The notes beneath the pieces were generated by a model. It ran no database searches and was not told the DNA's origin. It saw only the letters and a program-made list of their open reading frames with translations. The translations under genes and the position numbers were made by a program. From contig OZ245364.1 in the NCBI GenBank assembly GCA_965226545.1, positions 372,001 through 436,000 on the forward strand: a DNA stretch of 64,000 nt, read 5' to 3'. How positions within the stretch are numbered: position 1 is the stretch's first letter; the number at the start of each line of letters is the position of its first letter. Below are positions 33,036 to 41,812 of the stretch, in pieces. The stretch is from JAHRAW01 sp965226545 (GTDB lineage Bacteria > Pseudomonadota > Gammaproteobacteria > Arenicellales > Poriferihabitantaceae).

Positions 33036-34328
33036 GTGAATCAATCCGTCGTCATTCTCGGCTCGACCGGCTCGGTCGGCAACAGCGCGCTCGATGTTAT
33101 CCGCGCCAATCGGTCGCGCTATCGCGTGGTCGGATTGGCCGCCAACAATAATCTCGATGCGCTGAGCGCGCAATGCGCCGAATTTTCGCCGCATACCGCC
33201 GTGCTTGCCAATGAAATGCGCGCCGAACAATTGGCTGCGCAACTGGCGTCGCAAGTGTCGACCAATCAAGTGACTTCGCAATCTGCGACTAATCAAGTGT
33301 CGACCAATCAAGCGGCGACAAAATCGTCGAACAAGGTTGACGCATCCAACGATTCATCGACGCGCGTCGAAGGCGGCGATGCGGCGGTGTGTCGGTTGGC
33401 GTCAAGCGGCGCGGATATTGTTATCTGCGCGATTGTCGGCGCGGCCGGTTTGCCGTCCACTTGGGCGGCGGTGCAGCGGGGCAATAAAGTGTTAATCGCC
33501 AACAAGGAACCGTTGGTGATGCTCGGGCGCGCGTTGATTGATGAAGCGCGCGCGCACAACAGCGTCGTCATCCCGCTGGACAGCGAACACAACGCGATTT
33601 TTCAATGCCTGCCGACGCGCGCACAAGCCGCACCGTTTGACTCGCTCGGCGATTGCGGCGTGCGGCGCATTTGGTTGACAGCATCGGGCGGGCCATTGCG
33701 CGAATTAACCTTGGCGCAGATGGCGCGAGTGACGCCGCAACAAGCCTGCGCGCATCCGAATTGGTCGATGGGGCGCAAAATCTCGGTCGACTCGGCGACG
33801 ATGATGAACAAAGGCTTGGAATTAATCGAAGCCTGCGCGTTGTTTGGCTTAAGCGTCGATGAAATCGAAGTTGTGATTCATCCGCAAAGCGTCGTGCATT
33901 CGCTGGTCGAATACGCCGACGGCTCGACCTTGGCGCAATTGGGTTGCCCGGATATGCGCGTGCCGATTGCCAACGCCTTGGGTTGGCCGGCGCGCATCGA
34001 ATCCGGCGCGCCGCGATTGCAATTGACCGATTGCGCGCGGTTGGATTTCGCCGCGCCCGACGAGACGCGGTTTCCGGCGTTGCCGTTGGCGCGCCAAGCC
34101 GCGCGCGAAGGCGGCACAATGCCGGCGGTGATGAACGCCGCCAATGAAATTGCGGTGCACGCGTTTCTTCAAGGCGCGCTCGGATTTGATAGAATCATCC
34201 CGTTGGTCGACAGCGTGATGCAGGCGGTCGGCGCGCAGCCGTGCGATTTGCAAAGTGCGTTGGAAGCCGACCGAGTTGCGCGCGAACATTGTCGGGCGTT
34301 GGTCGGGCGGGCGCGCAAAAGTGCGTAA
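33036..34328 (+). CDS. dxr: 1-deoxy-D-xylulose 5-phosphate reductoisomerase
   Basis: A 430-residue enzyme of the MEP isoprenoid pathway (E. coli: 398). NADPH site VVILGSTGSVGNSALDVI at the N-terminus; IANKEPLVMLG and IPLDSEHNAIFQCL; catalytic-loop ITASGGPL-type stretch (LTASGGPLR), HPNWSMGRKISVDSATMMNKGLELIEA, MRVPIANALGWP and the C-terminal helical domain. GTG 33036 was chosen since it gives the canonical N-terminus. Residues 70-113 are an extra low-complexity stretch (Ser, Thr, Asn, Gln; words STNQ, ATNQ) where E. coli has only a short linker; it accounts for the extra length. It supplies precursors for the neighbouring UppS reaction. Confidence 0.95.
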   Translation: MNQSVVILGSTGSVGNSALDVIRANRSRYRVVGLAANNNLDALSAQCAEFSPHTAVLANEMRAEQLAAQLASQVSTNQVTSQSATNQVSTNQAATKSSNKVDASNDSSTRVEGGDAAVCRLASSGADIVICAIVGAAGLPSTWAAVQRGNKVLIANKEPLVMLGRALIDEARAHNSVVIPLDSEHNAIFQCLPTRAQAAPFDSLGDCGVRRIWLTASGGPLRELTLAQMARVTPQQACAHPNWSMGRKISVDSATMMNKGLELIEACALFGLSVDEIEVVIHPQSVVHSLVEYADGSTLAQLGCPDMRVPIANALGWPARIESGAPRLQLTDCARLDFAAPDETRFPALPLARQAAREGGTMPAVMNAANEIAVHAFLQGALGFDRIIPLVDSVMQAVGAQPCDLQSALEADRVAREHCRALVGRARKSA

Positions 34329-34720
34329 GTGGCGCGGGTTCGTGATGCGTTAAGTGCGAATTAATTGTGAATTAATTGTGAATCGCGAATTGCGCGGTCA
34401 ATGCAGTTAATACAAGTGAATAAATGAAACCATTAGGTTAACTTAAACGTTAATTAACATTAATCCAAAAACTTGCCAATTTAAGCGAAGTTACGCGCCG
34501 CCACGCGCCGACCAAGGCGGCGGTTTATTCGAAGTTGGCGTTCGAGTGCGCGGTCAATTGGTTGGCAAGTTTATAATCCAAATTTACAGTCCAAATTCGC
34601 AATCCAAACTTCATAGTCCAAATTCACAGTTAACGTTCACAATCGAAGTTCCAAGTTCACAATCAAAGTTCAACCAACGTTAACCCCTTAACCAACCAAA
34701 CCAAATAACAGGATTAACTC
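34329..34720 (+). other. Intergenic region dxr-rseP, repeats and a possible -10 box
   Basis: These 392 bases contain no gene. The second half is a degenerate array of words such as CCAAATTCACAG and AGTTCACAATC. A perfect TATAAT stands at 34572-34577 without a clear -35 partner. No sigma-E type box (GAACTT...TCTGA) was seen, although rseP, bamA and skp are sigma-E targets in enterics. An AGGA ribosome-binding site (34710-34713) lies 7 bases before the rseP start. Confidence 0.5.
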
Positions 34721-36058
34721 ATGATTGGCTTTTTATACAGCGTTGCCGGGTTCATCATCGCCATTGGCGTGTTGGTCGGCGTGCATGAATACGGGCATTT
34801 TGCCGTGGCGCGCAAATGCGGCGTGAAGGTGTTGCGGTTTTCGATTGGCTTTGGCAAGCCGATTTTTACTTGGCGACGCAAAGGCGACCCGACCGAATAT
34901 GTCATCGGCGCGATTCCGCTCGGCGGCTATGTCAAGATGTTGGATGAACGCGATTGCCATGTGCTGGATGAGGAACAACACCAGGCGTTCAACAATAAAT
35001 CGCTCGGTGCGCGCAGCGCGATTGTGTTTGCCGGGCCGGCGATTAACTTTTTGTTTGCGATTGCGGCGATGTGGGCGGTGTATATGATTGGGCAGCCCGA
35101 ACAGCCGGCGGTGGTCGATGAAGTTATCGAAGAGTCCATCGCCGCGCGCGCCGGAATGCGCGACGGCGATCGCATCATCGAAGTCGGCGGGCGGCGCGTG
35201 AACAGTTGGCAGGCGCGACAGTTTTATTTGGTGCATCAGGCGTTTAAGCAAACCGACGATGTCTCGATTCGCGTGCTTGGCATCGATGGCGCGCAACGCG
35301 ATTTGCGCTTGGATTTTTCCGGCGTCGACCCGCGCAATCTTGGGCGGTTTAATGTGTTGCTCGGCATCCGCCCGCCGCCGGCGCCGGCTGATGTGGTCGG
35401 CATCGCCGCGGCCTCGCCGGCCGCGCGCGCCGGGTTGAAATTGGGCGATCGCATCACCGCTATCGATGCGCAACCGGTCGCCAATATGGGCGAGTTGTTT
35501 GAGTATGTTCGCGGGCATCCGGGCGCGGATGCGGTGTTGTCGGTGCGCCGCGATGATGTCGAGTTGTTGCTTGATGTAACGCTGGATGAACGCAAAGCCG
35601 GCGGCGTCGCCTACGGTTTTCTCGGCTTGTATCATCCGAAAGCGGAGACCTTCATCGCGCGGCGCAATCCGTTTGCAGCCTTGCGCGATTCGGCGGATTT
35701 CACCTATCGCGTAACCGCCTTCACCTTGCGCGCGTTTTATTACATGGTGACCGCCAAAATCTCGACCGATGCGATTTCCGGGCCAATTACCATCGCGCGC
35801 GTCGCCGGGCATACCGTGCAAATTGGCGCGATTGATTTCATTAAGTTTATGGCGATTATCAGCATCAGCCTCGGCTTGATTAATCTTTTCCCGGTGCCGA
35901 TGTTGGACGGCGGGCATTTGTTGTATTTCGCATTCGAAGCGGTGCGCGGGCGTCCGCTGTCGGAAAAAACCATGATGCGCGGGCAGGTCGTCGGCTTGGT
36001 GTTGTTGATGTTATTAATGTCGCTGGCGTTTTATAATGATATTATGCTCCTGCTGTAA
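34721..36058 (+). CDS. rseP: Site-2 intramembrane zinc metalloprotease RseP
   Basis: A 445-residue inner-membrane protease. The first membrane segment carries the zinc site HEYGH (residues 22-26). The late membrane segment carries FPVPMLDGGHLLYF, whose Asp is the third ligand. Two PDZ domains lie between (VIEESIAARAGMRDGDRIIEVGG and GIAAASPAARAGLKLGDRITAID). RseP cleaves anti-sigma factor RseA and leftover signal peptides. The length fits E. coli RseP (450). A good ribosome-binding site precedes the ATG. bamA follows after 29 bases, so the two are probably co-transcribed. Confidence 0.97.
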   Translation: MIGFLYSVAGFIIAIGVLVGVHEYGHFAVARKCGVKVLRFSIGFGKPIFTWRRKGDPTEYVIGAIPLGGYVKMLDERDCHVLDEEQHQAFNNKSLGARSAIVFAGPAINFLFAIAAMWAVYMIGQPEQPAVVDEVIEESIAARAGMRDGDRIIEVGGRRVNSWQARQFYLVHQAFKQTDDVSIRVLGIDGAQRDLRLDFSGVDPRNLGRFNVLLGIRPPPAPADVVGIAAASPAARAGLKLGDRITAIDAQPVANMGELFEYVRGHPGADAVLSVRRDDVELLLDVTLDERKAGGVAYGFLGLYHPKAETFIARRNPFAALRDSADFTYRVTAFTLRAFYYMVTAKISTDAISGPITIARVAGHTVQIGAIDFIKFMAIISISLGLINLFPVPMLDGGHLLYFAFEAVRGRPLSEKTMMRGQVVGLVLLMLLMSLAFYNDIMLLL

Positions 36059-36087
36059 TCGAGCATACGCCTGTAATCGAATTCGCC

Positions 36088-38772
36088 ATGCCCCCCATGT
36101 CAATCAATACGAATCATCGCGCAACCGGTCGCGCCGCTTGCGTCGCCCGTCGGGCGGCGTCGACATCGTTGTCGTCGTTGACATCGTTAACCTCTTCGTT
36201 GCTGTTGGCGGCGTTGTTGTTGTTGACGACAATGCCGGCGCGCGCGATTGAGCCGTTTATCATCACCGACATCCGCGTCGAAGGCGCGGAACGTTTGGAA
36301 GCCGGCACGGTGTTTAACTATCTGCCGCTCAAAGTCGGCGATGAATTAACCGATGAAGAGGCGCGCCTCAGCATCAAGGAACTTTTCGCCACCGGCTTTT
36401 TTCGCGATGTCGAACTCGAACAAGACGGCACGACGCTGGTGGTTAAGGTGGTCGAACGTCCGTCAATATCCGAAATCAAAATCACCGGCAACAAGGCGCT
36501 GGATGATGCGGCGATTAAACAAGGCCTCGAACAAGCCGGCTTGGTCGAAGGGCGAATTTTAAGCGCAGCCAGTTTGGATAGAGTGTCGCAGGAAATTGAA
36601 AACACCTATCTGTCGCTCGGGCGGTATTCGGCGTATGTCGAAACGGAGGTTGAGGAACTCGAGCGCAATCGCGTCAAAATCACGTTGAAAATCAGCGAAG
36701 GGCGCGTCGCCACGATTAAGCGCATCGCCATCATCGGCGCCGAGCCGGCGCGATTGAAAATCCTGCGCGAACAAATGTCGCTCAGCGATAAACGCGGTTG
36801 GCGGCCGTTTACGCGGCGCAATCAATATTCGAAACAAAAACTCGAAGCCGATTTGGAGGCGATTCGCAGTTATTACCTCGACCGCGGCTTTTATAAATTC
36901 GAGTTGGTCACCAACACCGTCGAAATCAGCGCCAATAAACAGGATATCTTTTTGTTCATCACCGTAAACGAAGGCGGGCGATATGTATTCGGCAAAAGCG
37001 CGTTCGAGTTGGTCGGCGCGCGCGAGGAGGAAATCGAAGTCGATTTGGATTCATTGGACAGTTTATTAACCGTGGTGCCGGGCGATTCGTTCTCGCGCAA
37101 AACCGTGCAAGCCGATAGAGCCGCCATCGCCGCGCGATTTGCCGATGCCGGTTATGCGTTTGTCGAAGTGCGTCCGGTGTATGAACCGGATGACGACGCC
37201 GGCATCGTCACGGCGGTGTTTGCGATTGAACCCAAACAGCGGGTTTATGTGCGCAAGATTGAAATCACCGGCAATGTGTTCACCCGCGATCAAGTGGTGC
37301 GGCGTGAATTGCGGCAATTCGAAGGCGCGTGGTATTCGGCCGCGGCGGTGCGGCGGTCGCGCGATCGATTGCGGCGGCTGGGGTATTTCAGCAATGTCGC
37401 GATTGAAACCCCGCCGGTGATTGGCGCAACCGACCAAGTCGATATGCAGGTGGTGGTCAGCGAAAGCAGCACCGGCTCGATAGCGTTTTCACTCGGCTAT
37501 TCGGATACCGATGGCGCGTTATACGGCTTGGATTATGCGCAGCGCAATTTGCTCGGCACCGGACGCGAATTGCAGTTGGATTTTGAATCATCGCAAACCA
37601 CCGACTCGCTCGAGTTGCTGTACACCAACCCGTATCACACCGAAGACGGCGTCAGCCGCAGCATTGTGTTGTCGCAACGCCGCGTCGATACCGATGAAGC
37701 GGATTCGGCCGAGTACATCGTCAACGCCGAATCCGGCGGCTTGCGGTATAAAATCCCCATCGCCGAAAACAATTCGCTCAATCTCGGTTTTAATCTCGAG
37801 GATTTTTCGCTCGACAACACCAGCAACACGCCGCGCGAATTTAACAGCGTTATCGAACACACCGATTCGGGGATTAATCTTCTCGGCAGCATCGGCGTGT
37901 CGCAGGATACGCGCAATGATTTTTTCTTCCCGACGCGCGGCTCGAGCCGTTCGTTGTTGGTCGATTTCTCGGTGCCGGGCAGCGAATTCGAATATTACAA
38001 AATCAGCGCGAATTTTACGAATTATTTGCCGGTGAGTGATTTTATTACGATTAAGACTTCGCTTGGGTTGGGGTATGGGGACAGTTATGGTGGGAAGGAT
38101 GAGTTTACGATTAATAAAGCGGCGACATCATTTACCTTTACCGACCCCGTCATGGATACGGAGTATGACGAAAGCGTCCCTCGTAGGATTGATCCTGACA
38201 CTGGGATAAATCAAGTTGGGGCAGTCGAAACATTTACGGTCTCTGAAAACTTTAGGTTTGGCTTACCGTTCTATCGCCGTTACCACGCAGGCGGTTCCAG
38301 TTCAGTGCGCGGGCATGATGGACGGTCGTTAGGGCCGCTTAGTTCAGGTTTGGTCGGAGTGGCGAACTGTTACGCCGACGATGGGAACGACGACACCAAG
38401 GAAGAAGTCGGAAGGATTGGTCCGTGCACCGCCCCCATCGCCGACGCCAACCGCGAAACCGTCGGCGGCGACAAGCGAGTGTTAGTTAATTTTGAAATTC
38501 TCTTCCCGCCGTTTGGCAGTGAAGCCGGCAACGACAAGCGGATGGGATTGTTTGTCGATGGCGGGATGGTGTTTGGCGACGGGTTTGATTATGACGGCAA
38601 TCGGATTGATGGCGACATCGATTTAAGTGAGATGCGCTATTCGGTCGGTTTTCTGTTTGATTGGCTGTCGCCGATTGGGCCGTTTTCGATGAGTTATGCA
38701 AAAACGCTTAACGAAGAAAGCGGCGATGATACGCAAAGTTTCCAAATCACCGTCGGCTCGGTGTTTCGATAA
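36088..38772 (+). CDS. bamA: Outer membrane protein assembly factor BamA
   Basis: An 894-residue Omp85 protein. A signal peptide of about 53 residues ends in MPARA before IEPFIITDIRVEG. Five POTRA domains follow (about 55-470), then the 16-strand barrel. The lid-loop motif VRGF appears as VRGHDGRSLGP near residue 740, and the chain ends FQITVGSVFR, with Arg after the usual terminal aromatic. BamA inserts barrel proteins into the outer membrane together with the lipoproteins BamB-E. The stretch encoding about residues 650-770 (38035-38400) uses GGG, AGG, CCT and CGT codons much more than the rest of the gene and covers surface loops, which suggests replacement by recombination. Start: 36088 or 36097. 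Confidence 0.95.
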   Translation: MPPMSINTNHRATGRAACVARRAASTSLSSLTSLTSSLLLAALLLLTTMPARAIEPFIITDIRVEGAERLEAGTVFNYLPLKVGDELTDEEARLSIKELFATGFFRDVELEQDGTTLVVKVVERPSISEIKITGNKALDDAAIKQGLEQAGLVEGRILSAASLDRVSQEIENTYLSLGRYSAYVETEVEELERNRVKITLKISEGRVATIKRIAIIGAEPARLKILREQMSLSDKRGWRPFTRRNQYSKQKLEADLEAIRSYYLDRGFYKFELVTNTVEISANKQDIFLFITVNEGGRYVFGKSAFELVGAREEEIEVDLDSLDSLLTVVPGDSFSRKTVQADRAAIAARFADAGYAFVEVRPVYEPDDDAGIVTAVFAIEPKQRVYVRKIEITGNVFTRDQVVRRELRQFEGAWYSAAAVRRSRDRLRRLGYFSNVAIETPPVIGATDQVDMQVVVSESSTGSIAFSLGYSDTDGALYGLDYAQRNLLGTGRELQLDFESSQTTDSLELLYTNPYHTEDGVSRSIVLSQRRVDTDEADSAEYIVNAESGGLRYKIPIAENNSLNLGFNLEDFSLDNTSNTPREFNSVIEHTDSGINLLGSIGVSQDTRNDFFFPTRGSSRSLLVDFSVPGSEFEYYKISANFTNYLPVSDFITIKTSLGLGYGDSYGGKDEFTINKAATSFTFTDPVMDTEYDESVPRRIDPDTGINQVGAVETFTVSENFRFGLPFYRRYHAGGSSSVRGHDGRSLGPLSSGLVGVANCYADDGNDDTKEEVGRIGPCTAPIADANRETVGGDKRVLVNFEILFPPFGSEAGNDKRMGLFVDGGMVFGDGFDYDGNRIDGDIDLSEMRYSVGFLFDWLSPIGPFSMSYAKTLNEESGDDTQSFQITVGSVFR

Positions 38773-38843
38773 TCGCATCATTGCGATTGCGTCGTAACAT
38801 TGCGCCGACAATTTTATTAACCCCTTTAACCCAGATAATCCAG

Positions 38844-39395
38844 ATGAACATCATTCAACACAGTGTTACCCGCGCCCATGCAGTTAAACTTGCATTGGCA
38901 ACTGCATTTGCACTTTCATTTGCATTCGCACCGTCGGCGTACGCCGCCAACATCGGCTATGTCGACGCCGAAAAATTGGTTAACCTTGCACCGCAAGGAG
39001 TCGCCGAAAGCAAAAAACTCGAGGCCGAATTTGCCGAACGCAACCGTGAATTGCGCACGCGATTTAAAAGTTTGCGCAAAGACGAAGCCAAATTGGAAAA
39101 GGACGGCTTGCTGATGACCGCCGGCGAACTTGCCGAGAAGGCCGAATCGTTGCGCGTAACCAAGCGTCAACTGCAGCGCGCCGAACGCGAATACAACGAG
39201 GATTTTGGGCGGCGTCGCGATCAACGGTTAAAAACCCTGCGGATGGTCATCACCGAAGCGGTGATTGCCATCGCCGAGCGCGAAAGCCTCGATGCGGTTT
39301 TCCAAAATCGCTATGTGGTTTATGCCGGCAAAAACATCGACATCACCGACAAAGTGCTCGACGAATTAAAGGCGCTGCACAAAAAGAAAAAATAA
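38844..39395 (+). CDS. skp: Periplasmic chaperone Skp/OmpH
   Basis: A 183-residue protein. The signal peptide (basic N-terminus, then LALATAFALSFAFAPSAYA) ends at about residue 34. The mature part begins ANIGYVDAEKLVN, typical of Skp, followed by two long charged helices that form the tentacles and a final beta strand (VYAGKNIDITDKVLDEL). Skp carries unfolded outer-membrane proteins to BamA, whose gene is directly upstream. ATG 38844 gives a clean signal peptide; an upstream ATG at 38781 would put 21 unusual residues before it. It ends with five Lys (KALHKKKKK-like tail), six bases before lpxD. Confidence 0.93.
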   Translation: MNIIQHSVTRAHAVKLALATAFALSFAFAPSAYAANIGYVDAEKLVNLAPQGVAESKKLEAEFAERNRELRTRFKSLRKDEAKLEKDGLLMTAGELAEKAESLRVTKRQLQRAEREYNEDFGRRRDQRLKTLRMVITEAVIAIAERESLDAVFQNRYVVYAGKNIDITDKVLDELKALHKKKK

Positions 39396-39401
39396 TCGGG
39401 C

Positions 39402-40454
39402 ATGGCGCGTCGCATCACCTTGGATGAAGTTGCGCGCGCAACCGGCGGTGCGGTGCGCGGAGACGGCGATTTTGTCGTGCATCATTTGCGTTCGTTGACG
39501 ACCGCACAAAATGATTCGCTGGCGTTTTACGCCGCCGGCACACCGCGCGCGCAACTTAGATATTGCCAAGCCGGGGCGATGTTGTTGTGCGCCGCGCATG
39601 CCGATTGGTTTGACGGGCATAAAATCATCGTCGCGGATGCCTATCTCGGCTATGCGCGCGCTAGTGTGTTGTTTGTTGATGTCGCGGACAGCACAACGAG
39701 CGAAGTGGGGCGCGGTTTACCTCGCAACGATTTGGCCGGCGTGTCATCCGATGAATCGACGGTTAATAACATTGCGCGCGATGTATCGCTCGGTTCCAAT
39801 TGCACCATCGGCAAAAATGTTTGCATCGAAGCCGGCGCGGTTATCGGCGCCAATGCGGTGGTGGGCGACGATTGCATCATCGGCGCGGATACGCACATCG
39901 AAGCCGGCGCGGTTATTTATCCGCGTACGCACATCGGCGCGCGCTGTCGAATTTCCGGCGGCGCGGTTATCGGCGCAAGCGGATTCGGTTATGCGCGAGA
40001 CGGCGATGCGTGGGTGTCCATCCAACAACTCGGCGGCGTGCGCATCGGCGATGATGTCGATGTCGGCGCCAACACCACGATTGACCGCGGCGCGCTCGAC
40101 GACACCATCATCGGCGACGGCGTTAAACTCGATAATCTGATACAAATTGGACACAATGTTCAAATCGGCGAACACACGATTATGGCCAGTGGCGTCGCCG
40201 TCGCCGGCAGCACCGTCATCGGCAAGCGATGCCAATTCGGCGGGCGCGCGGCGGCGATTGAGCATCTGCATATCGCCGATGATGTCGTCGTGCAAGCCAA
40301 CAGCGTTGTCGCCAAATCGATTTTAGAAGCGGGCGTGTATTCCGCTATGATAACGGCGCAGCCGGTCGCGATGTGGCGCAAAACCGCGGCGCGCCTTCGA
40401 CGCATTGACCAACTTGCGCGGCAAATCAAAACCCTTGCGGAGAAAATCAAATGA
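39402..40454 (+). CDS. lpxD: UDP-3-O-acylglucosamine N-acyltransferase
   Basis: A 350-residue enzyme adding the second hydroxyacyl chain in lipid A synthesis. The N-terminal uridine-binding domain (ITLDEVARATGG, DSLAFYA) precedes a left-handed beta helix of hexapeptide repeats (IGKNVCIEAGAVIGANAVVG and so on). The catalytic His is H251 in IQIGHNVQIG. GGAVIGASGFGYARDG and TIDRGALDDTIIGDGVKLDNL are family-typical. Residues about 96-120 (STTSEVGRGLPRNDLAG...) look like a small inserted stretch between domains. It overlaps fabZ in ATGA, hence coupled translation. Confidence 0.95.
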   Translation: MARRITLDEVARATGGAVRGDGDFVVHHLRSLTTAQNDSLAFYAAGTPRAQLRYCQAGAMLLCAAHADWFDGHKIIVADAYLGYARASVLFVDVADSTTSEVGRGLPRNDLAGVSSDESTVNNIARDVSLGSNCTIGKNVCIEAGAVIGANAVVGDDCIIGADTHIEAGAVIYPRTHIGARCRISGGAVIGASGFGYARDGDAWVSIQQLGGVRIGDDVDVGANTTIDRGALDDTIIGDGVKLDNLIQIGHNVQIGEHTIMASGVAVAGSTVIGKRCQFGGRAAAIEHLHIADDVVVQANSVVAKSILEAGVYSAMITAQPVAMWRKTAARLRRIDQLARQIKTLAEKIK

Positions 40455-40972
40455 GCAGCCAACCGACTTCGACGCGCAACGCAACGCCGCCCGAAGCATC
40501 GAGCGCGACGCCGACCGCCGCGCCGCTCGAGACGCCAATCAGCATCCACAAAATCCGCGAAATTTTGCCGCATCGCCATCCGTTTTTGCTGATTGACCGC
40601 GTACTCGAATACACCCTGCACAAAAACTTGAAGGCGGTTAAAAATGTCACGGTCAACGAGCCGTTTTTCCCCGGACATTTTCCGCGTCATCCGGTGTTTC
40701 CCGGCGTGCTGATACTCGAGGCGATTGCGCAAGCCTCGGCGATTTTGGCAAGCCTGGGCATCGATGCCGCGCCCGAAGACGACATCGTGTTTTTATTCGC
40801 CGGCATCGACCGCGCGCGATTCAAACGCCCGGTCGAGCCCGGCGACCAACTGATAATTGACATCGTGCAAACCCACTGCAAAAGCCGCGTATGGAAATGT
40901 TCCGGCGAAGCGTTTGTGGACGGCGAATTGGCCGCGACTGCCGACATTATCTTCACCTACCGCCCGATTTAA
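40451..40972 (+). CDS. fabZ: 3-hydroxyacyl-[acyl-carrier-protein] dehydratase FabZ
   Basis: A 173-residue hot-dog fold dehydratase of fatty acid synthesis. Motifs: ILPHRHPFLLIDRV, FFPGHFPRHPVFPGVLILEAIAQ with catalytic H76 and E90, and the C-terminal RVWKCSGEAFVDGELAATAD. The first 30 residues (Ser/Thr/Pro/Ala-rich) are an extension not present in E. coli FabZ (151 residues). FabZ competes with lipid A enzymes for hydroxyacyl-ACP, which explains its place between lpxD and lpxA. The start overlaps the lpxD stop. Confidence 0.95.
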   Translation: MSSQPTSTRNATPPEASSATPTAAPLETPISIHKIREILPHRHPFLLIDRVLEYTLHKNLKAVKNVTVNEPFFPGHFPRHPVFPGVLILEAIAQASAILASLGIDAAPEDDIVFLFAGIDRARFKRPVEPGDQLIIDIVQTHCKSRVWKCSGEAFVDGELAATADIIFTYRPI

Positions 40973-41008
40973 TCGGCGCGCACGACGGGTTTATCGGGCC
41001 GGGTTGCG

Positions 41009-41812
41009 GTGCACGACACGAAGATACATCCGAGCGCGGTTATCGGCGCGCGCGCGCAACTGGGCGTTGGCGTGCATATCGGCGCGTTTTGCGTGGTCGA
41101 AGATGATGTCGTCATCGGCGACTGTACGCGCATCGAGCCGCATTCGGTGATTCGCAATCACACCCGCATCGGCGAACACAACCGCATCTTTCAATTCTGC
41201 TCGATTGGCGACGAGCCGCAACATCAACAGTACGCCGGCGAACCGACCACGCTTGCCATCGGCGCGCGCAACACCATCCGCGAATATTGCACCCTCAATC
41301 GCGGCACCGCGGCCGGGCTTGGCGCAACCCGCATCGGCGACGACAACTTCATCATGGCGTATGCGCACATCGCGCACGACTGCACGCTCGGCAATCACAC
41401 GGTGTTTGCCAACGGCGCAAGTTTGGCCGGGCATGTTGCGGTCGATGATTATGCAATCCTCGGCGGGTTCTCGTTGGTGCATCAACACTGCAACATCGGC
41501 GCGCATTGCATCACCGCCATCGGCGCGGTTTGTTTTTCCGATGTGCCGCCGTTTGTGATTGCGGCCGGCAATGAAGCCAAACCGTTTGGCATCAACACCA
41601 AAGGCTTGCGGCGGCGCGGGTTTGGTGATGAAACGATTGCGCGGTTAAAAAAAGCCTATCGATTGTTGTATCGCAGCGATTTAACCTTGCGCGCGGCGAT
41701 TGAATCCATGCAACAACTCGGCGACGACGCGCAATTGAAATTGTTAATTGATTTTTTACAACGCAGTTCGCAGCGCAGTTCGCAATCAAAGGCGCGCGGC
41801 GTGATTCGGTGA
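41009..41812 (+). CDS. lpxA: UDP-N-acetylglucosamine acyltransferase
   Basis: A 267-residue first enzyme of lipid A synthesis. The beta-helix starts IHPSAVIGARAQLGVGVHIG; the catalytic His is H123 in AHIAHDCTLGNHTVFANG; the C-terminal helical part has EAKPFGINTKGLRRRGF. The start is GTG (41009, GTG CAC GAC ACG AAG), giving the normal N-terminus. The last 15 residues are a small SSQRSSQS repeat that continues to the stop. The stop overlaps the GTG start of lpxB (GTGA). Confidence 0.95.
   Translation: MHDTKIHPSAVIGARAQLGVGVHIGAFCVVEDDVVIGDCTRIEPHSVIRNHTRIGEHNRIFQFCSIGDEPQHQQYAGEPTTLAIGARNTIREYCTLNRGTAAGLGATRIGDDNFIMAYAHIAHDCTLGNHTVFANGASLAGHVAVDDYAILGGFSLVHQHCNIGAHCITAIGAVCFSDVPPFVIAAGNEAKPFGINTKGLRRRGFGDETIARLKKAYRLLYRSDLTLRAAIESMQQLGDDAQLKLLIDFLQRSSQRSSQSKARGVIR

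Noticed and set aside
34733..35917. Long minus-strand open frame of about 394 codons opposite rseP
   Set aside because: Shadow of the rseP codon pattern in GC-rich DNA; rseP is unmistakable on the plus strand.
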